In this document: positions 17,885-26,653 of the stretch, piece by piece
Position numbering within the stretch: the stretch's first letter is position 1
How the letters are laid out: each line of letters begins with the position of its first letter
Assembly (NCBI RefSeq): GCF_021404305.1
Contig: NZ_JABFTX010000001.1
Coordinates: 1,364,001 to 1,428,000, forward strand
Length of the DNA stretch: 64,000 bases
Reading direction: 5' to 3'
DNA from: Billgrantia ethanolica
GTDB taxonomy: Bacteria > Pseudomonadota > Gammaproteobacteria > Pseudomonadales > Halomonadaceae
The notes under the pieces: model-generated
Database searches by the model: none
Told to the model about the DNA's origin: nothing
Seen by the model: the letters and a program-made list of their open reading frames with translations, nothing else
Position numbers and translations under genes: made by a program

Positions 17885-18808
17885 TTACTCGGCTACGGAC
17901 GTTCCCTTTGCCCGGGGTTCACCGCGGCGAAATTCGACCATGGGACAGTCCGGCAGTTCGCGCTCACCGGTCCACTCGCCGAGAAACGCCAATAGATTGG
18001 GCCCCAGCGGCTCTCGCGGCAGCCCCCAGGCGTCGTCGTAGAGTGAGTCGACGAAGTGCAGACCGCAGGCAGGTGCCGTCACGTCGGAAAGCGTACGATC
18101 CTTCAGCGCCAGCAGTTCAGCTATATAGCCATCACCCTGCTCGCCGCGTCCCACGCTGACCAGCGCGCCGACGATGTTGCGCACCATATGGTGCAGAAAG
18201 GCGTTGCCCTGCACGTCGATGACGACCAGCGGGCCGTGGCGGCGAACCTCGATGAAATGCAGATGCCGCCATGGTGTCTTCGACTGGCATCCCGCGGCGC
18301 GGAAACTGGAGAAGTCGTGCTCGCCTACCAGTGCCTGGGCGGCACGATGCATGGCATCGGCATCGAGTGGGTCGCGACACCAGGTGACGTTGGCGCGCTC
18401 CAACACCGGTCGGCTCATCTGGTTGAGAATGAGATAGCGATAGCGGCGTGCCAGCGCCTTGAAGCGGGCGTGGAAATCATCGGGCACCTCTCTCACCCAG
18501 CGCACCGCGACATCCCGCGCCAGATTGGCATTGACACCGAACACCCAGGCCTTCTGCGAACGCGGCACCGGAGTATCGAAGTGCACGACCTGGCGAGTGG
18601 CATGCACCCCGGAATCGGTACGCCCACTGGCATGTACCGTAATCGGCTGGCTCGCCACCTTGGCCAGCGCTCGCTCCAGCTCGCCCTGGACCGAAGGTGC
18701 ATGCTTGAGCCGCTGCCAGCCGCAGTAGGCGCTGCCGTCGTACTCAACTCCCAAGGCCAGTCGGCCACGTAGAGATTGGCTATCGTCGAGAGATCGGAAA
18801 AGGGTCAT
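17885..18808 (-). CDS. truA: tRNA pseudouridine(38-40) synthase
   Basis: A 307-residue enzyme that converts U38-U40 of the tRNA anticodon arm to pseudouridine. The nucleophile is Asp65 in ASGRTDSGVHA; GNAFLHHMVRNIVG near residue 205 is the second family signature. About 30 residues longer than E. coli TruA, mostly at the C-terminus. It begins seven bases after fimV ends, the conserved fimV-truA arrangement. The usual next gene, trpF, is displaced by the lasso genes. Confidence 0.96.
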   Translation of the reverse strand: MTLFRSLDDSQSLRGRLALGVEYDGSAYCGWQRLKHAPSVQGELERALAKVASQPITVHASGRTDSGVHATRQVVHFDTPVPRSQKAWVFGVNANLARDVAVRWVREVPDDFHARFKALARRYRYLILNQMSRPVLERANVTWCRDPLDADAMHRAAQALVGEHDFSSFRAAGCQSKTPWRHLHFIEVRRHGPLVVIDVQGNAFLHHMVRNIVGALVSVGRGEQGDGYIAELLALKDRTLSDVTAPACGLHFVDSLYDDAWGLPREPLGPNLLAFLGEWTGERELPDCPMVEFRRGEPRAKGTSVAE

Positions 18809-18815
18809 GCCACCG

Positions 18816-21428
18816 TCAGAGTCGATAATGAGTGATCAGCGCCTCGACCTCTTCACGCAGGCGAGGCGACTCGGCCCCTTGGGACAGCCTCTGCAGCAAC
18901 GGTCGGGCACGTTCGAGCTCACCGTGTTCCAGCATACGGCGAGCTTCGCTCAGCTCCTTCCACTGGGTGGAGTCGTCCGGGGTTGCGCCATTATCCCGGT
19001 CCAGCGGCGGGAAGGCCACCTCCTCCACCTCCCACTGCTCCCCCACGTCGAGCGAAGGCTTCTCACCGGGTGAGAGCTCGCTTCGAGAGCTTGACGGCAA
19101 GTCGCCGATCGCATCCACCCGAGGAAACTCGATGCTCGGCTGCATCGGTGTCTCTTGCCTGGGAGTCGGTTCCGGATCGAGGCGTGGGGGCCGATAGTCG
19201 ATGACATCCCATTCGATGGGCGCCGACTGCTGCGATGAGCTCACCGGTGGCACCTCTTCCTCAGACACCTCTTGCTCAGCCACCTCTTCCTCGGGCATCG
19301 TTACCGGTGGCTCCTCGGCCGGGCTATCGTCGCTCGCCGTACCCGTCGCGGCAGCTCCCTCGGCGGTTGCCCGGTCCTCGGCGAAAGGCGAGCACAGGCC
19401 CTCGACGGCCATTTCGTCACTATCAGCCGGAGCATCATCGCCGTCTCCAGAGGGCTGGAGGTTGGGCCCTTCTTCAGCGAAAGTATCCGCGTGACGGTGC
19501 TCGTGCGGCTCTGCCACCGTCGGCCCATCGGTCTCTCCAACGTCAGCAGTGCGGTCGTTCTCGGCATGGCGTCTGGCCATCAATCTGGCCGCTTCGGCGA
19601 GCAGAGCGGAGTCGCCGGTTTCGGCCAGAACCTGCATCTCCTCTTCGGCAGCCTGCCAGTCCCCCTGCTCCACATGGACGTTGATCAGCTTGAGACGCTG
19701 GTCGTGGCGCTCGGGATCACGGGCAAGACTGGCCTCGAGCAGCTCCCGAGCCTGATCATAGCGGCCATATGCCATGAAGATGTCGGCTTCGCTGATGGCC
19801 TCAGCCTGCGGCATTGCCGGGCGTTGCGTCTCCTGTTCCTGGGGCTCGGCATCGCCGACGCTCATGCCCGCCGCCAGAGGCGGCATCATGGTGGCAGCCG
19901 GACTCGGCGGTGACGCCACATCGTAAGGCGGCATGCCATGCACCATGCTGGGCATGGAGACACTTGCCGTACCCGCCGCAGTGTGACGTTGACGCCGGCG
20001 CACCCAGAGCCACAGGCCCAGCAGCGCGGCAAGACCGGCTCCACCCAGCAGCAGATTCCGGTCGATGGCAGCGGGATGAACGGCTCCCCACCATGGCGTG
20101 TCTGCGGCTTGACCCTCTGGCTGCACGACCACGCTGCCGATCCCCGTGCCCGTGTCTGCCCGACCATCGGCGAGCAGGGCCGCCAGCTGTTCGCGCATCG
20201 TCTCGACTTCATCACGCAGCTCACCGAGCTCCTGCTGCAAAGCGTCGCGCTCGGCCTGCACCTCTTCCAGCGCGGCATGGCTCTCCTGCCAGCGCTGCTC
20301 GAGCAGCGCAAGGCGTGGCTCGCCCTGCTCCAGCGCCAGCTCCCCGCCGCCCAGTGCCGACAGCACGTCGCCATCCAGGGTTTGGCCGGACGCATCCGGC
20401 CCCTGCCGTGTAGCCTCGGCCGCTAGCTCCTCGTCGCTGAGCAGCGTGAGTCGCGGAGAAGCGTCCGCAGTATCGCCAGTTTCCGCAGCAGGCTTGGCAG
20501 TATCGGCCAAAGCAGGTGGTGCCGGCACGGGTTCGGCCGTCGCGACCCGCTCTGCCGCCTCGGTCGCAGCGATGGCCACCTGCACGCTTTCAGCGGCAGG
20601 AGCCGACGGCCCCAGGGGGACACGCGCGGGAGCGCCGCTGCCGCGACTGGCCCATGCCTGGTTCATCGCCTGAACGATGTGATCGGCCTGGGCACCGGTG
20701 CGAGCAGCGATGGCTTCACGTGACGGCACGACGAGGCTATGGCCGGCGCGCATGGCATTGATATTGCCCGAGGGGAAGACATCCGGATTGGCCTCGACCA
20801 GCGCCACCATCATCTGGTTCATGCTGATCCCGCTGTCGGGCCGCAGGCGCCCGGCCACCGACCACAGCGTATCGCCGCTGCCCACCCAGGCGGTGCCTGC
20901 CGTCATGGGTTGGCCTGCAAGCGAGGCAGAAGGCCGGAAAGCAGGCTCGGCAGCCGGCTGCTCAACTCGCTCCGCGACCTGAGCGACAGACTGGGAGCGA
21001 CGGCTCGAACCGCTGACCAGCACCGGCATGCTGTCGTAGTCCGGCGGATCCAGCAGCAGGGTGACCTCACGCAGCTGTGTCCCGCTGGGCCAGTCGAAAC
21101 GCAGCAGCAGATCCATCCAGGGTTCGCGTACCGCCCGCTCACTGGCGAGCGTCACTACCCAGTGGCCCTGACGCACCTCCACATCGGCTCTCACGCTGGC
21201 GGCCAGCGGTGTCCGCGACAGGCCTGCGGATTCGAATTCACGCGGACCTGCCACGCTGACCCGCAGCCGTTCGGGGTCGAGCCCTGCCGTATCGGTGAGC
21301 GGAATCACAGCGCGCAGCGGTGCGTTCAAGGTGGAACGAACATCGACTTCACCGACACCCAGTGCCAGCGCCGGTGGGCTGACGGCCGAAAGCGACAGCA
21401 GCACGGCCAGTGACAACTTACGTCTCAT
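18816..21428 (-). CDS. fimV: FimV/HubP-like polar hub protein
   Basis: An 870-residue protein with a signal peptide (MRRKLSLAVLLSLSAVSPPALA), the periplasmic FimV N-terminal domain (LGVGEVDVRSTLNAPLRAVI), a LysM peptidoglycan-binding module (about 179-243, GDTLWSVAGRL), a coiled coil (LEQRWQESHAALEEVQAERD), one membrane helix (about 455-475), a very acidic cytoplasmic linker and a C-terminal TPR-like FimV domain (about 820-870). FimV/HubP anchors polar machinery such as type IV pili, chemoreceptors and ParA proteins. The ATG at 21428 is preferred (AAGGGA upstream, signal peptide directly after); the longer frame to 21566 has no support. Confidence 0.93.
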   Translation of the reverse strand: MRRKLSLAVLLSLSAVSPPALALGVGEVDVRSTLNAPLRAVIPLTDTAGLDPERLRVSVAGPREFESAGLSRTPLAASVRADVEVRQGHWVVTLASERAVREPWMDLLLRFDWPSGTQLREVTLLLDPPDYDSMPVLVSGSSRRSQSVAQVAERVEQPAAEPAFRPSASLAGQPMTAGTAWVGSGDTLWSVAGRLRPDSGISMNQMMVALVEANPDVFPSGNINAMRAGHSLVVPSREAIAARTGAQADHIVQAMNQAWASRGSGAPARVPLGPSAPAAESVQVAIAATEAAERVATAEPVPAPPALADTAKPAAETGDTADASPRLTLLSDEELAAEATRQGPDASGQTLDGDVLSALGGGELALEQGEPRLALLEQRWQESHAALEEVQAERDALQQELGELRDEVETMREQLAALLADGRADTGTGIGSVVVQPEGQAADTPWWGAVHPAAIDRNLLLGGAGLAALLGLWLWVRRRQRHTAAGTASVSMPSMVHGMPPYDVASPPSPAATMMPPLAAGMSVGDAEPQEQETQRPAMPQAEAISEADIFMAYGRYDQARELLEASLARDPERHDQRLKLINVHVEQGDWQAAEEEMQVLAETGDSALLAEAARLMARRHAENDRTADVGETDGPTVAEPHEHRHADTFAEEGPNLQPSGDGDDAPADSDEMAVEGLCSPFAEDRATAEGAAATGTASDDSPAEEPPVTMPEEEVAEQEVSEEEVPPVSSSQQSAPIEWDVIDYRPPRLDPEPTPRQETPMQPSIEFPRVDAIGDLPSSSRSELSPGEKPSLDVGEQWEVEEVAFPPLDRDNGATPDDSTQWKELSEARRMLEHGELERARPLLQRLSQGAESPRLREEVEALITHYRL

Positions 21429-21453
21429 CGAATTCCCTTGCGTTACCCGCTTG

Positions 21454-21484
21454 CTTATGAAACGCCCGGTTCTTGTAATGTCAA
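21454..21484 (-). promoter_or_regulatory. Candidate fimV promoter
   Basis: A perfect minus-strand -35 box TTGACA (21484-21479) lies 19 bases from CATAAG (21459-21454, 4/6 match to TATAAT), about 30 bases before the fimV start. Confidence 0.4.
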
Positions 21485-21500
21485 CATTTAGAACATGACG

Positions 21501-21517
21501 AAATATGTACCATATTT
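21501..21517. promoter_or_regulatory. AT-rich palindrome upstream of fimV promoter
   Basis: AAATATG-TAC-CATATTT, perfect 7-base arms, centred about 28 bases upstream of the TTGACA box. Its position suits an activator or operator site. No known regulator consensus is recognised. Confidence 0.4.
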
Positions 21518-21593
21518 GCGCACGGCTTGCGCCACCCCGGCGGATACGCAACAGGCCCAATGCCACACCACAGCTGCTCCCGCATACGCAAAC

Positions 21594-21622
21594 GGGGCAC
21601 CTCCCCAGGAGATGCCCCGTCC
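21594..21622 (-). terminator. Hairpin terminator downstream of asd
   Basis: ACGGGGC (21594-21600) pairs with GCCCCGT (21616-21622), and the inner bases can extend the stem through CTCC/GGAG. It starts 18 bases after the asd stop, with TTGCG following on the minus strand. Confidence 0.6.
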
Positions 21623-21639
21623 TTGGCCCTGCGGATGGA

Positions 21640-22752
21640 TCACTGCTCGCGCAGGATCTTCAGCATCCGCTTGAGCGGCTCGGCCGCGCCCCATAGCAAC
21701 TGATCACCGGCAGTGAAGGCCGTGAGATACTCGCCGCCCATATTCAGCTTGCGCAGACGGCCCACCGGAACACTCAAGGTACCGGTAACGACCGAGGGCG
21801 TGAGCCCGGCGATGGTGGCTTCCTTGTCATTGGGGATCACCTTGACCCACTCGTTGTGCTTGGCGATGCGCTCCTCGATTTCATCTATCGGCACATCTTT
21901 CTTCAACTTGATGGTAAATGCCTGGCTGTGAGAGCGCATGGCACCGATGCGCACACAAAGACCGTCGATGGGTACCGGATTGTCCTGGATTCCCAGGATC
22001 TTGTTGGTCTCGACGCTGCCTTTCCACTCTTCGCGGCTCTGGCCATTGTCGAGCTTGGTGTCGATCCAGGGCAGCAGGCTGCCGGCCAGCGGCGCAGTGA
22101 AATTGTCGATCGGGAAGTCGCCGCCACGCATGGCCTGGGTGACCTTGCGATCGATCTCGAGAATAGCACTGGCGGGGTCGTTCAGCTCATCGGCGACGCA
22201 ATCGCGCAGCGCACCCATCTGCAGAAGCAGCTCGCGCATGTGCTTGGCGCCGGAACCGGAAGCGGCCTGATAGGTCATGGAGGTCATCCACTCGATCAGG
22301 TCGGCCTCGAACAGGCCACCCAGCCCCATCAGCATCAGGCTGACGGTACAGTTGCCGCCAACGAAGGTCTTGGCGCCACGGGCCAACTGAGCGTCGATCA
22401 CCTTGCGGTTGACCGGGTCGAGCACGATGGTCGCCTCGTCCTCCATACGCAGGGTGCTGGCCGCATCGATCCAGTAGCCCTTCCAGCCACTGCCGCGCAG
22501 GTCACCATAGACCTGCTTGGTGTAGTCGCCACCCTGGCAGGTAATCACGACATCCAGCGCCTTGAGCTCGTCGATGTCGGTGGCATCCTTGAGCGGAGGA
22601 ACGTCGACGCCGATATCCGGGCCGGGCTTGCCGACCTGAGAGGTGGTGAAGAAGATCGGCTCGATGCCGTCGAAATCACCATCCTCCTGCATACGCTGCA
22701 TGAGCACGGAGCCCACCATGCCGCGCCAACCGACGAAACCGACTTTCAACAT
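21640..22752 (-). CDS. asd: Aspartate-semialdehyde dehydrogenase
   Basis: A 370-residue NADPH enzyme that reduces aspartyl-4-phosphate to the semialdehyde, feeding Lys/DAP, Met and Thr synthesis. The N-terminal dinucleotide motif is [14 protein letters not shown]; the catalytic cysteine is Cys135 in GGNCTVSLM and a conserved His lies in [10 protein letters not shown] near 274. The ATG at 22752 has AGGAGG seven bases upstream; the longer frame to 22797 is rejected. It normally neighbours leuB, but here four lasso-pathway genes lie between them. Confidence 0.96.
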   Translation of the reverse strand: MLKVGFVGWRGMVGSVLMQRMQEDGDFDGIEPIFFTTSQVGKPGPDIGVDVPPLKDATDIDELKALDVVITCQGGDYTKQVYGDLRGSGWKGYWIDAASTLRMEDEATIVLDPVNRKVIDAQLARGAKTFVGGNCTVSLMLMGLGGLFEADLIEWMTSMTYQAASGSGAKHMRELLLQMGALRDCVADELNDPASAILEIDRKVTQAMRGGDFPIDNFTAPLAGSLLPWIDTKLDNGQSREEWKGSVETNKILGIQDNPVPIDGLCVRIGAMRSHSQAFTIKLKKDVPIDEIEERIAKHNEWVKVIPNDKEATIAGLTPSVVTGTLSVPVGRLRKLNMGGEYLTAFTAGDQLLWGAAEPLKRMLKILREQ

Positions 22753-23087
22753 GTGAAGTCCTCCTGAAAAGAATGAGGCCAATAGTATACATGACACGGG
22801 CCCACCTCGCAGGCGGGCCCGGGCGCCAGAGTCACGACAATGCCAGAATCACGACAATGCCAGAGTCACAGAGATGGAAGTGTCAGTGCCGAATCGCTCA
22901 TGCCACAGGCGAAAGCGATATGCGTCTCTTCGCAGGAAATATTCCGCGGTCCTGGCCCCGGCGTCCAGCATTTTGAGACCCATCGAGCATAGCCGACATG
23001 CCCCCCGGCACATCCGCCTGGCGAAGCTCTCGAAAATGTAATATTAAGTAACAGGAGCAAAGGACTACCCTCTGGAGGATCGCAACG
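22753..23087. other. 335-bp intergenic region between asd and the lasso nucleotidyltransferase
   Basis: Divergent promoter region. It holds a GC hairpin at 22798-22820 (GGGCCC arms), the 17-bp tandem repeat listed separately, and a plus-strand AT-rich stretch (TGTAATATTAAGTAA, near 23037-23051) that could hold a -10 element for the nucleotidyltransferase. GGAGG lies nine bases before its ATG. I saw no convincing small gene or second precursor here. Confidence 0.5.
22825..22869. repeat. 17-bp tandem repeat, 2.6 copies
   Basis: The unit GCCAGAGTCACGACAAT at 22825 is repeated at 22842 with one change (G to A) and continues as GCCAGAGTCAC at 22859. It lies between asd and the lasso nucleotidyltransferase and could be a repeated binding site or a slippage product. 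Confidence 0.75.
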
Positions 23088-24326
23088 ATGCTTCAAGACA
23101 GTGTCCGCCCCAGCATAGCAAGGCATGCCATGGCGGCGAGCACCGGCTCTCCGTCGCCGATGCTGCGCTTGCTGTTTCTCCTTGCCAGGCTAGAGCTTTC
23201 GCAAGAGCAGGAGCGACAGGCAGTCGCTCTCTGTTCCGCCATCGACGACTGGGCCGAGTTGATTCGCCTTGCCCAGGATACCTACCTGTTGCCTGTCGCC
23301 TATCGTCATCTGGACCGGCTCGCCCCATCCGCATTGCCCCCACATGTCATGGCTCGGCTGCGTGGCGAGAGCCTGTTGCTGATAGCAGACAATCTTCGAG
23401 TGGCTGCCGAGCAGAAACGGCTGGTTCACGATCTTCTCGAGCCGTTGCAAGTCCCTTACCTCTTCTTCAAGGGGCCGGCGCTCGCCGCGCGCTACTATGA
23501 CGCCCCCGGTTTACGCTGCTGCGGCGATATCGACTTGCTGATTCCCCGCAACCGGCTAGTCGACCTGCTGGCCAGAGCGCTCCAGAGCGGCTTTCAGCCC
23601 AGCAAGCCACCTAGGCTGACCGCGGACAGGACAGCCCTGGAGTTTGCCATCGACAGGCAACCCATCATCAACATCGTCACGCCAGGTGATATCGAAGTCG
23701 AAGTGCATTGCCAGCTCGACAAAAAGGCCGCGCTCTATGACACGGACGCACTCCTTGCGGCTCGTGAGCCTCTGCAAGTGGGCGATACCATCCTTCATGT
23801 CATGCCGACCCACGAGTTGTTCGTCTACCTCTGTTTGCACAACACACGCCATTACTGGTCGCACCTGCACTGGCTGGTCGATCTGGACGCATTGCAACGC
23901 CACCCCGATTTCGATCTGGCCGCCGCGCATGCTTGCGCCAGGCAACGAGGCCTGACCACCACCGTCGACGCGAGCCTGGAGCTGAGCGCACTGCTCGCCA
24001 ATCCCGACCTCGACGCGGCGACCAAGCAGCTCAGCAAGCGCGGTCGCGCTCTGTATCATGCCTGCCTGACCACCCTCCAAGGTGGACTCGAAGCCGAACT
24101 GGCGCTGCGCCGCAAGCGGCCCGCACCCGAGTTTGCCTTCCATTGGCAAACCACCATGCGCTACAGGATCGCGAGCCGCCTGAGACGATGGGTGCAGCCC
24201 TTTCGGCCCAGTTATTTCGACTATGCCAGCCGCCCTCTCCCACCGAGCTGGCAATGGCTTTACTACGTCACGCATCCATGCCGCATGCTGCGAAACCTGA
24301 TCCTGTCGAAGAGGTCACGCCCATGA
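23088..24326 (+). CDS. Lasso-cluster nucleotidyltransferase family protein
   Basis: A 412-residue protein of the NTP_transf_5-type nucleotidyltransferase fold. The active-site region LFFKGPALAARYYDAPGLR leads to GDIDLLI, with paired acids Asp147 and Asp149; EVEVH near residue 203 may give the third acid. Homologues sit in paeninodin/pseudomycoidin-type lasso clusters beside the peptide kinase and have been tied to further modification of the phosphorylated peptide. GGAGG precedes the ATG. The ABC exporter gene follows after 22 bases. I infer a tailoring role; the substrate is unknown. Confidence 0.8.
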   Translation: MLQDSVRPSIARHAMAASTGSPSPMLRLLFLLARLELSQEQERQAVALCSAIDDWAELIRLAQDTYLLPVAYRHLDRLAPSALPPHVMARLRGESLLLIADNLRVAAEQKRLVHDLLEPLQVPYLFFKGPALAARYYDAPGLRCCGDIDLLIPRNRLVDLLARALQSGFQPSKPPRLTADRTALEFAIDRQPIINIVTPGDIEVEVHCQLDKKAALYDTDALLAAREPLQVGDTILHVMPTHELFVYLCLHNTRHYWSHLHWLVDLDALQRHPDFDLAAAHACARQRGLTTTVDASLELSALLANPDLDAATKQLSKRGRALYHACLTTLQGGLEAELALRRKRPAPEFAFHWQTTMRYRIASRLRRWVQPFRPSYFDYASRPLPPSWQWLYYVTHPCRMLRNLILSKRSRP

Positions 24327-24348
24327 CTCACGCTCTGGCCAACCCCGC

Positions 24349-26169
24349 ATGGTGAGCCTGCGGAAGCTACTGGCTCCCGTGGACACTCTGAGAGCCATCC
24401 TGCCCCTACTGTGGGTAAGTAGCCGGAAGTGGACGCTGCTGGCCACGTTGTTCATGGTGATGGAAGCTTGCCTGGGTCTTGCCGTCCTCTATCTGCTCAA
24501 GCAACTGGTGGATGTGGTCACCCAGCTTCTCGGCGACGCTACCTCGCCGGACAGCTTCACCCCCGTACTGTGGTATGTCGCCCTGACCGGCGTCACGACG
24601 CTCGCCTTCATCGTGATACGCGCCCTGTCGAACCTGGCCAAGGAGATACAATCGCTGCTGGTGGCCGACCATATCGACCAGGAGATCCATGCCCGAGCGG
24701 TGGTGGCAGATCTCGCTTTCTATGAAAGCCCACGCTATTTCGACACCCTCGAGCGCGCACGAGAAGCGGGCAACCATCGGCCGGTTCAGGTGGTGAGCAA
24801 TCTGATGATGCTGGCCCGTAACGGCATCATGCTGACGGCCATAGCGGCGTTGATTCTATCGCTCAATTGGCTGCTGGTGCCGGTCCTGGCGATCGCCATC
24901 GTCCCGGCACTGCTGGTGAGGCTGCATTTCACCCGGCATCTGTATGACTGGCAGCATCGTCGAACGCAAATGGAGCGTCGTGCCGGTTATCTCGACTGGC
25001 TGATGACCTCCAACTACCACGCCAAGGAACTGCGCCTCTACCAGTTGGGTGAGCATCTGAGAGGCTGCTATGGCAGGCTGCGCAGCCAGATCAGACATGA
25101 GCGCCTGCAAATCACTCAACGACGCACGCGAATCGAAGTGATCGTGGGCGGCATTGCCACTACCGCCTTCTTCTCAGCCCTGGCCTACCTTGCCTGGCAA
25201 ACCGCACAGGGTCGCAACAGCGTCGGCGACCTGGTGCTGTTTCTGCTGATCTTTCAGCGTGCTCAGTCCATGGGGCAGGATCTGGTTCATCAACTGTCCA
25301 ATCTCTATGAAGATCATCTCTACATGGGGCTGCTACTGAAGTTCCTGGCCATTCGCCCGGTCATCGCCGATCCCGCTGAGCCGGCTCCGATACCCGACCC
25401 AATCCGCGAGGGGATCCGCTTTCACGACGTTGGCTTTCACTACCCTGGATGCACGACGCCCGCGTTACGTCATATCGACCTGAGCATTGCCCCTGGGCAG
25501 ATCGTGGCACTGGTAGGCACCAACGGCTCCGGCAAGACGTCACTGATCAAGCTGCTTTGTCGACTCTACGACCCGACGACAGGCAAGATCACGCTGGACG
25601 GCGTGGACATACGCGATTACGGACTGGAAGATTACCGCCGCTTGTTCAGCGTGATCTTTCAGGATTACTCCCACTATGCCGAGTCGGCAGGAGAAAACAT
25701 TCGCTTTGGCGATATTGAGTCGCCTCGCGACACCCCGGCTGTTAAATCGGCAGCGATCAAGGCCGACGCCGATAGTTTCATACAGGGGCTGAGCGCCGGC
25801 TATGATACCCCCTTGACCCGTATGTTCGACGACGGTCAGGAGATCAGCATCGGCCAGTGGCAGAAGATCGCTCTAGCACGAGCTTTCATGCAGCAATCAC
25901 GGGTCATCATCCTCGACGAGCCTACCAGCGCACTGGATCCGGGCGCCGAGTTCCAGCTGTTCGAGAATTTTCGCGAGCGCATCGATCACCGGGCCGCTCT
26001 GATCATCAGTCACCGGCTTTCGACCGTGAGAATGGCCGATCATATCTACGTGATGGAACAAGGCGTGATATGCGAAAGCGGAACCCATGACGAGCTGATC
26101 GAGCGAGGCGGCATCTACTGTCGCCTGTTCAACCAGCAGGCGCACCACTATCGCGAAGTGGACGCCTGA
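24349..26169 (+). CDS. ABC transporter, fused permease-ATPase, lasso exporter (D)
   Basis: A 606-residue type IV exporter half-transporter. Six membrane helices (about 20-320) are followed by an ATPase domain with Walker A GTNGSGKTS (388-396), Q-loop VIFQDYS, an unusual signature ISIGQWQKIALARA (about 499-512) in place of LSGGQ, Walker B VIILDEPTSALD (about 518-529) and H-loop IISHRLSTV. It has no N-terminal peptidase domain, which fits a pathway with a separate B2 leader peptidase. It follows the nucleotidyltransferase in the same direction. Probable role: export of the mature lasso peptide and self-protection. Confidence 0.88.
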   Translation: MVSLRKLLAPVDTLRAILPLLWVSSRKWTLLATLFMVMEACLGLAVLYLLKQLVDVVTQLLGDATSPDSFTPVLWYVALTGVTTLAFIVIRALSNLAKEIQSLLVADHIDQEIHARAVVADLAFYESPRYFDTLERAREAGNHRPVQVVSNLMMLARNGIMLTAIAALILSLNWLLVPVLAIAIVPALLVRLHFTRHLYDWQHRRTQMERRAGYLDWLMTSNYHAKELRLYQLGEHLRGCYGRLRSQIRHERLQITQRRTRIEVIVGGIATTAFFSALAYLAWQTAQGRNSVGDLVLFLLIFQRAQSMGQDLVHQLSNLYEDHLYMGLLLKFLAIRPVIADPAEPAPIPDPIREGIRFHDVGFHYPGCTTPALRHIDLSIAPGQIVALVGTNGSGKTSLIKLLCRLYDPTTGKITLDGVDIRDYGLEDYRRLFSVIFQDYSHYAESAGENIRFGDIESPRDTPAVKSAAIKADADSFIQGLSAGYDTPLTRMFDDGQEISIGQWQKIALARAFMQQSRVIILDEPTSALDPGAEFQLFENFRERIDHRAALIISHRLSTVRMADHIYVMEQGVICESGTHDELIERGGIYCRLFNQQAHHYREVDA

Positions 26170-26187
26170 CCGCCTTTCTTTCCCCTG

Positions 26188-26460
26188 TCAGCTGGTCTTC
26201 ACCAGGCCTTCGGTCTCGAGCTGCTCCAGAAACTGCAAAACGTCACGCTCACAGTTTTCCCTTTCCACCGAAAACTCGGCCAGAAGCTGGTCGCAGATAT
26301 CCGAGACGCTCATCTCGTCCTGAATCAGACTCCAGATACGCCCGCCTACTGCCTGGGTGCCGTAGTACATGCCCCGCTCGGCACTGAACAGCACCACATC
26401 GTCATTGACCTGTGATGCAAGCAGCGACGGATGTCGCTTCACTACCGTATTCATCTGCAT
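26188..26460 (-). CDS. Lasso peptide RRE protein (B1), PqqD family
   Basis: A 90-residue PqqD-like winged helix. The stretch VVLFSAERGMYYGTQAVGGRIWSLI (23-47) and the C-terminal helix DVLQFLEQLETEGLV are typical of stand-alone RREs that bind the YxxPxLxxxG leader and hand the precursor to B2. The start is the ATG at 26460, with AAGGAG ten bases upstream; the longer frame to 26526 lacks one. It converges with the ABC gene (18 bases between stops) and lies downstream of B2, about 11 kb from the precursor it presumably recognises. Confidence 0.88.
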   Translation of the reverse strand: MQMNTVVKRHPSLLASQVNDDVVLFSAERGMYYGTQAVGGRIWSLIQDEMSVSDICDQLLAEFSVERENCERDVLQFLEQLETEGLVKTS

Positions 26461-26493
26461 GTTGGGTGACTCCTTAGATGCGCCGAACGTCAT

Positions 26494-26513
26494 GTGAAGA
26501 ATTGTATCTTCAC
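26494..26513. promoter_or_regulatory. Inverted repeat upstream of B1
   Basis: GTGAAGA-ATTGTA-TCTTCAC on the plus strand, perfect 7-base arms, 33 bases before the B1 ATG. Read on the minus strand the loop is TACAAT, a 5/6 match to a -10 box, so the site could be an operator around a promoter. It could also be an RNA hairpin between B2 and B1. Confidence 0.4.
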
Positions 26514-26653
26514 GCCTGAGCATCAAGTCAGGAGATACCGCCTTTTGGCACTAGGCGAAAGAGAGGAGAGTTCTCATGCCGACAGGCTGAAACCTGGCCT
26601 TCCAAGGAGTACGAGGCGTGCAGGCTACGAGCGTAGGGCTCTCGTGCAGGCCC

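Noticed and set aside
22773..23126. Second lasso precursor in the asd/nucleotidyltransferase gap
   Set aside because: Frames on both strands were read; none has a YxxPxLxxxG leader or an acceptor-bearing core.
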